Shown one piece after another: positions 57,998-64,000 of a DNA stretch of 64,000 nucleotides. The stretch is from Acephala macrosclerotiorum. Taxonomy: Eukaryota; Ascomycota; Leotiomycetes; Helotiales; Mollisiaceae. The stretch covers positions 147,445-211,444 of the forward strand of contig MU119277.1 of assembly GCA_014904845.1 (NCBI GenBank). The letters are read 5' to 3'. Position 1 is the first letter of the stretch; every line of letters starts with the position of its first letter. The notes beneath the pieces were generated by a model. That model saw nothing but the letters and a program-made list of their open reading frames with translations, did no database searches and had not been told where the DNA came from. A program made the translations under genes and the position numbers.

Positions 57998-60129
57998 CAA
58001 GCAAATCTCTATATAGCGATCTTTAAAATAACGATATCTTGGCATTTAACGATACGGTGATTAAAACGGAGAGTTTTTTGTTTTAGTCTAACGATTTTCT
58101 TTTATATAATGAATATCGTTAATTTTCGAAGTATCGAACTTGTTTTTCTCTATACAAATCGTTAGTAAAAGTGCAAGTTCAATACTTTTTCTAGTAATAC
58201 GAAATATTCGATATTGTAAGCGAGCAAAATAAAGAGAAAAATAGAATATTAGTAATTCAAATTATCGATTTTATTACTTTTTAGACTTTATTTACACTTA
58301 ATTCTACATTGAATACAACTTCGAATAGTACTTTTGAATTTTCGAAAACTATTAAACGACGTCGTGCAATAATCGATATCGATCAAAAGAATATACGTCG
58401 ATATAAACAAAAAAATCTTTTTGCGAAATATACTAAGATTACTATATAGTTCTCAAACAAATTTAATTATAAAATTGTTCAATTTATAATTACAAATAGT
58501 TTTAATACTAAATATAATTACTTTAATTATAATAATCGAAAAAATAAATACTTTATTTAAATAAAAATTATTTCTATCGATTATTCTTCTTATAATACTA
58601 CTTTATTCGAATAATAATAAATTATACAAAAAAAGAAAACTACAATTACTAAAAAAATCTTAAAAGTAAAAACATACGATATTTAATTTCTTTTTTCTTA
58701 GTATTGCGATTTTTTAAAGTCAAAATAATTCAATAAATAATTTAATAAATTTAATAATAAGTACAATATTAAAGAGTTTATTATTTATAGTGAGATTATT
58801 TCTATAGAAATTAATATCTTTGAAAATATTCAATTTATAGCAAAATATAAAGTTATTTACAAAAATTATTTACTTTGAGACGTTTTAAATATAAATAAAA
58901 CGATATTTTTTTGAAAACTCTTTTCAAATAAAATTCTTACTACAAAAAGTAAAAATAGTTCTAAACAAAAAAAAAATAGAATCACTTTTGCGTTTACTAT
59001 TAATACTAATAATTCAAAGAAATTCGATTTTTAAATTATTAGTAAAATAAAAAACTTTTATTACTTTAAAAAAATTAATCGATATTTCTTAAAAATCTAT
59101 TATTAATACAATAAAACGAAATAAATAATTAATTTTATGTACAAAAACTATTTTAAACAATTTAATAATAAAATGAAAATCGAAAATAAAAAGATCTTTT
59201 TATTTATAGATAATTTCTTTGAGTATAAACTAATAATGAAATTTTGTAATAAATTTAATATATTGAATAATATCAAAGTATTATTTTTACTTAAAAATAC
59301 TATTTTTTACTAGTAATTTTACGATTAAAAGATTATTAACAGTTTCAAATTATATTACTATAAACAGTAAATAATTTTTATAATCAAATACTATAAAAAA
59401 AACAAAAATTCTTTTAAACTAATAATATTATTTTATATTATTAATTAAATAATTTACGTTTAAAATAATTATATTAAACAATAAACTATTTTTAATTACT
59501 AACAAAAATCTATTTTTATAGTTTTAATAATTAATAAATTTAATAAATATATTAATCTAAATAATGTATTTATTATTATAGAAAAAAACAAAATTATTAG
59601 ACTTTATTTGATATAAAGTATTCAATTTACTTTACAAATTGCTAATTCTCTTTTTATTTTTCAATTTTTAATTTCAAAAAATAAGATCATTATAAAAAAT
59701 CCAAAGATTATTCTTACTAATATTGTAATTAAATATAAGTTTATTAATAAAGTAAATAACTCTAAAAAGAAAAAAGAAAAAAAAATATTAATTGTTTTTT
59801 ATAAAAAGACTCTATTTGCTTTAAAGCAATTCTCGTTATATAAAAAATAGTAAAAAAATAATCTAATTAAAGTAATATACAAAATTGATAGTATCAAAAG
59901 TACTTTACAATCTCGAAAGACTCAAATAACAAAATAGAAACAATTGAATCAAATGAGTTTCATTTCTAAGCAAATAAGCAACTCTAGAACTAATAAAACA
60001 AAACTTTAAAATAATTAAAAAAATTTTTTTTTTATTTATTTTTACGTGATTTTTCTCTATATAACGATCTTTGATTAAATCGTTAATAATTTGATTCTTC
60101 GAGTATATCGCTATATAGAGATTTATTTG
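57998..60129 (+). mobile_element. pogo/Tigger-type DNA transposon, copy 2 (RIP-mutated)
   Basis: 2132 bp, TA-flanked, same direction and nearly same length as copy 1. The left end CAAGCAAATCTCTATATAGC mirrors the right end at 60129. The HTH frame near 58350-58480 reads KRRRAIIDIDQKNIRRYKQK, then NLFAKYTKIT, a stop and FSNKFNYKIV. Differences from copy 1 are overwhelmingly C/T or G/A. Some Gln codons kept here are stops in copy 1 and the reverse, so the copies mutated independently. Confidence 0.75.
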
Positions 60130-63100
60130 TATAAATAAATAATATATTTAACAATTTTAAATTCGACGTAAAAATTTTAATATTAATAATTTTTACAATT
60201 ATCGAGTTTTTTTATAATTTAAAATTATTTTTAATATAATTTAAAAAATATAAAACAAATTAATTATTAGTATTAACGTTGTATATATAATCGATTTATA
60301 ATTCGAGAATATCGTTTTATTTAACGATAATTGAAATAATTATTTTAATAATATTTGAATTAATTTGTTTAAAAAAACTTTAATTTCGATTTTTATAAAA
60401 AACGAAAATATATTATAAACTCGAGTTTTAAAATTTCGTACAAAAATAATTATAAACGTTTTTATATTTCTTTATAAAATTAATAATTTTAATAATTTTA
60501 AAAACGAAATAAAATAAAATTTTATAGTTTTTTTCATCAAATTTAAATTTTATTATTTTTTCGTAAAAATTGTATACAATAAAAATTATATACAATAAAA
60601 ATTATATATCGATTTGATTTAATAAATCAATTAAATTATATAAAAATATCGCGATATATTTTATTTTTTATATTCTTTTTAAAATTTAATAAATATTTTA
60701 AATCGATTTTAAAATCGTAAAAAAAAAGCAAATATTAAAATTATTACAATGATAAACAATCGCGAAAAAATAATAAATAATTTTTTATTAATTATATCTT
60801 TTAATAAAAACGTTAATTCGAAGTTTTAAAAATATTATATTCGATTTTTTATTTTTTTATTAAAAAGTATCAATATTAAATCGCTTGTAAATTTGTTAAA
60901 AAAATGATTAAACGACGATTTTTAAATATTGTATTTAAAATAATAAATATATATATAATTGTCGATTTTAAAAAGAAAAATAATTTTTTTGAAAATTAAT
61001 ATAATATTTTTATAAATTGATTAAAATATTGGATTTTGAATTGAATCGAACGATTTTCGATCGATTTAAATTATTGTAATTGTTTATATTTTAATAAAAA
61101 TTTTCAATGTATTTTCAAAAAATGTTTTAATATTTTAAATGTCGTTTATATAGTTTTTTAATAGTTTGTTTAAATAATTATCGATTTTAATTAAAATCGT
61201 ATAATACGTAATAATAGTAAATTGATTATTTATTGTATTAATTAATTTAAATCGCGATATATTGAATAAAATTAACGATTTGTAAAAAGAAAATAAAAAA
61301 AATAAAAAAAAATATTTAATCAAAAATAATTAATTATTAAAGTATTACGATTTAAAAATATAATTTTTTTTTTGAATATTTATATATTATTATAAAATTC
61401 GATTAATTTTAATAATTTGCGATTAAAAACAATCGATTAATAAATCAAACGTTAAAATTATAATAAAAATACAAATAGTTTACAATAGTAAAATATAATA
61501 TATTAAAGTCTATAAAATAATATATTAATAGAAAAATAATATAATTAAACAAAATTTATTTAAATATTATTAAAATTTGAAACGAGATAAATTATATTAA
61601 TATTTTAATATTAATTACTATATTTATTATTTAGTTTTTTAAATAATTTTTATCGATTTTTTTATTATTTTTTATATTTTTATTATTTTTAAAATTTAAT
61701 ATATATTTTCTCGAGTTAATAAATACAATAATATAAAGTTTTTCGTAAAAATTTTCATTTAATAAATATATATTATTTCTTATATAAAATTCGAGTTTTT
61801 AATATTTTAATTAAAAAATATTATTAAATCTCGAATATTTATATATATATTAATATAAATACTTATATAAAAATGCTTATTATTTTTATTAAAAAATATT
61901 TTAAAATTTCGATTATTGAATATTAATAATATATTAAATTAATAAAAAAATAAAATTATTTACTTTTTTGAAATTATTATATTACAAAGTAATAAAAATA
62001 ATATAATCGTAAAATCGATTAATATAAATCTAACAATTGTTTATTTAATTTTTAAAATCAATTTTATAATATATATTATAAAATTATTAATATTTAAATT
62101 GTAAAAAATAAAAAATATTAAATACGATTATATTATTAAACGAGCGTCGTATATTTGATTTTATAATTATATATATTAACGTAATACAAATAAAATATTA
62201 TTAATTATTTAATCGTATTTATCGTAATATATATATTATTAAACGAAAAATATAAAATATTTTTTACGATTTCGTATTAATTAATTTTTTAAAATAAAAT
62301 TATTAAACAATAAATAATTTTTAATTTTATTTTTCACGTTAAAATTATTTCAAATTCGATATTATAAATTAAATACAAACTAGAAAAAGTATTTATTTTT
62401 TGATTTAAATAAATCAATATATTTATTAATATATTTAATTGAAAATTACAAATTCGAATATTTTCGTTTTATTATTTTATTATCGTTATATAAATTTTAT
62501 TTTTTATATCGATATTTTAATAAATTTCAAATTCGATTTTTTTTATTAAAATAAAATCGATTTTTTGTATTTGAAAAAATTTTTAAATAAATAAATTATA
62601 AAAAAAATCGATATAATAAAAATTTAAAACGAATTTTTTTTTTATCGAATATTAAATTTTATTTTATTAATTATAATAAATTTTAAAATTAAAAATTTAT
62701 TTTGATTATTAATAAAATATAAATCAATTTATTAAAAATATATATCGAATATTGAATTTCGATTTTATTCAATAAAGAAATATTAAAAATCTATAAAATT
62801 AATTAAACGATATTAATTATTTAATTCGAGAAAAAAAAACGTATTTTATTTATTATTATAAATTGATATTTTTAATTCTCGTAAATAATAATACGATAAT
62901 ACAATTTAAAATTTAAATAAAAAATAAATTTATTCGATATTAATAAAACTTTCAAAAAATAAAAATAAAAATATAAATTTACAACGAATTAATTATCGTA
63001 TAAAATCATTTGTATATTATTTCAATCGATTTAAAAATATATATTTATTTCAATCGATAAATTCAACGAATTATTAAAATTATTTTATTATATTTAATAA

Positions 63101-64000
63101 CGTTTTTATTATTAATATTAATTATTATTTGTAATTTTATTATTAAATTTTTAATTCAAATTATTATTATTATAATTTCTACTATATTTTATTTTTTTAT
63201 ATTTTTTTATTTAATAAAATTAAAAACAATAAAATTGATTTTCGTAAAAATAATATACGTTATTAATTTATTTAAAATAAAATATAAAAATTAATATTTG
63301 ATTAATATTTGATTAATATTTGTAATAAATATATTATTATTTTTATTGTATTTATTTTTGATACAAATATACTAAATTGAAAAATAATGAAATATAATCG
63401 CGAAAATACAATATAATATACGAATTATTAATACGACTCGAAAAATTCGTAAAATCGTTTTATATTTTGTTTTTTTACATAAATACGAAATTGAAATATA
63501 ATAAAACGAAAAATAATATTAAAATTTAACGCGATATTAAATATAATCGTAAAATTACAAAAATTTAAATTCGATTAATATATTTTTTAAAAATATTTTT
63601 TTAATTAAAAGATTTTACAATTTATTATTTTTTGTACAATTTTATATATTTTATTAATAATTTCATTATTTTTTATATAGTTTTATAATCTTATTAACAA
63701 TTTTATTATTTTTTATATAATTTTATAATTTTATTAATAATTTTATTATTTTTTGTACAATTTTATAATTTTATTAATAATTTTATAATTTTATTAATAA
63801 TTTTATAATTTTATTAATAATTTTATTATTTTTAACGCAATTTTAAATATTAATATTCAATTTCAAAATCTTAAAATTAAATACAATAATAAATATTTAA
63901 TTATAAAAGTAATAATCGATCTCGATATTATTATTTAACGATTTTAAAAAGTTTTTAATAAAATTTTAATAAATTATTTTAATCGAATTAATCGATTTCA
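60130..64000. other. extreme AT-rich block to the window end, no gene
   Basis: About 3.9 kb of A/T with C surviving mostly in CpG. Frames are short and meaningless (for example 61323-61135). The block continues past the window. Confidence 0.8.
63620..63838. repeat. AT minisatellite, about 40-bp unit with a 20-bp subunit
   Basis: Successive units built from TTTTATAATTTTATTAATAA and TTTTATTATTTTTTGTACAA; the 20-bp half-unit alone is repeated at the distal end (about 63760-63820). A few C/T differences separate units. Confidence 0.65.

Overview
The window comes from a filamentous ascomycete (Pezizomycotina). The evidence is short introns (about 45-215 bp) with GT...AG ends and CTAAC-like branch sites, typically fungal genes (HET proteins, a secreted large-subunit catalase, a hydroxamate-siderophore acyltransferase, fungal-type MCU), and a two-part base composition in which ordinary gene-bearing DNA alternates with almost pure A+T blocks. 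Those blocks look like the product of repeat-induced point mutation (RIP). The feel of the proteins suggests Leotiomycetes, but that is only an inference.

Layout. 1-17 kb is a conserved housekeeping block: phosphatidylinositol synthase (-), two small membrane proteins (+), a long disordered orphan protein (-), the TFIIH subunit Tfb1/p62 (-), 2-oxoglutarate dehydrogenase E1 (+) from a divergent promoter, a broken integral-membrane gene (-), and the mitochondrial calcium uniporter (+). 17.3-19.9 kb is a nearly intact Mutator-like element with 28-bp inverted repeats and a candidate 8-bp target duplication; its transposase frame holds two amber codons. 20-27 kb has an orphan gene (-), sparse sequence and a SidL/SidF-type acyltransferase (+).

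27.7-38 kb is a young, partly decayed accessory region: a heavily broken lipoxygenase, three related genes for a secreted ten-cysteine protein (two intact, one broken), and a catalase destroyed by exactly two CpA-type nonsense changes. 38.9-40.7 kb is an AT-rich piggyBac-type relic. An intact HET gene follows, with a small inverted-repeat (MITE-like) insertion two bases after its stop codon. 44.5-47 kb is an extreme AT block. 48.3-51 kb is an intact seven-exon secreted catalase, followed by a HET pseudogene. From 54.5 kb to the end is AT-rich DNA holding two same-length, same-direction copies of a pogo/Tigger-type transposon, each independently mutated.

How the parts relate: PIS1, Tfb1, KGD1 and MCU are ordinary core functions (membrane lipid synthesis, transcription/repair, TCA cycle, mitochondrial calcium). 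The accessory half combines oxidative-stress enzymes, iron acquisition, self/non-self recognition genes and candidate secreted effectors, interleaved with transposons and pseudogenes. Splice sites and starts were read by eye; every multi-exon model given for a live gene is in frame end to end.
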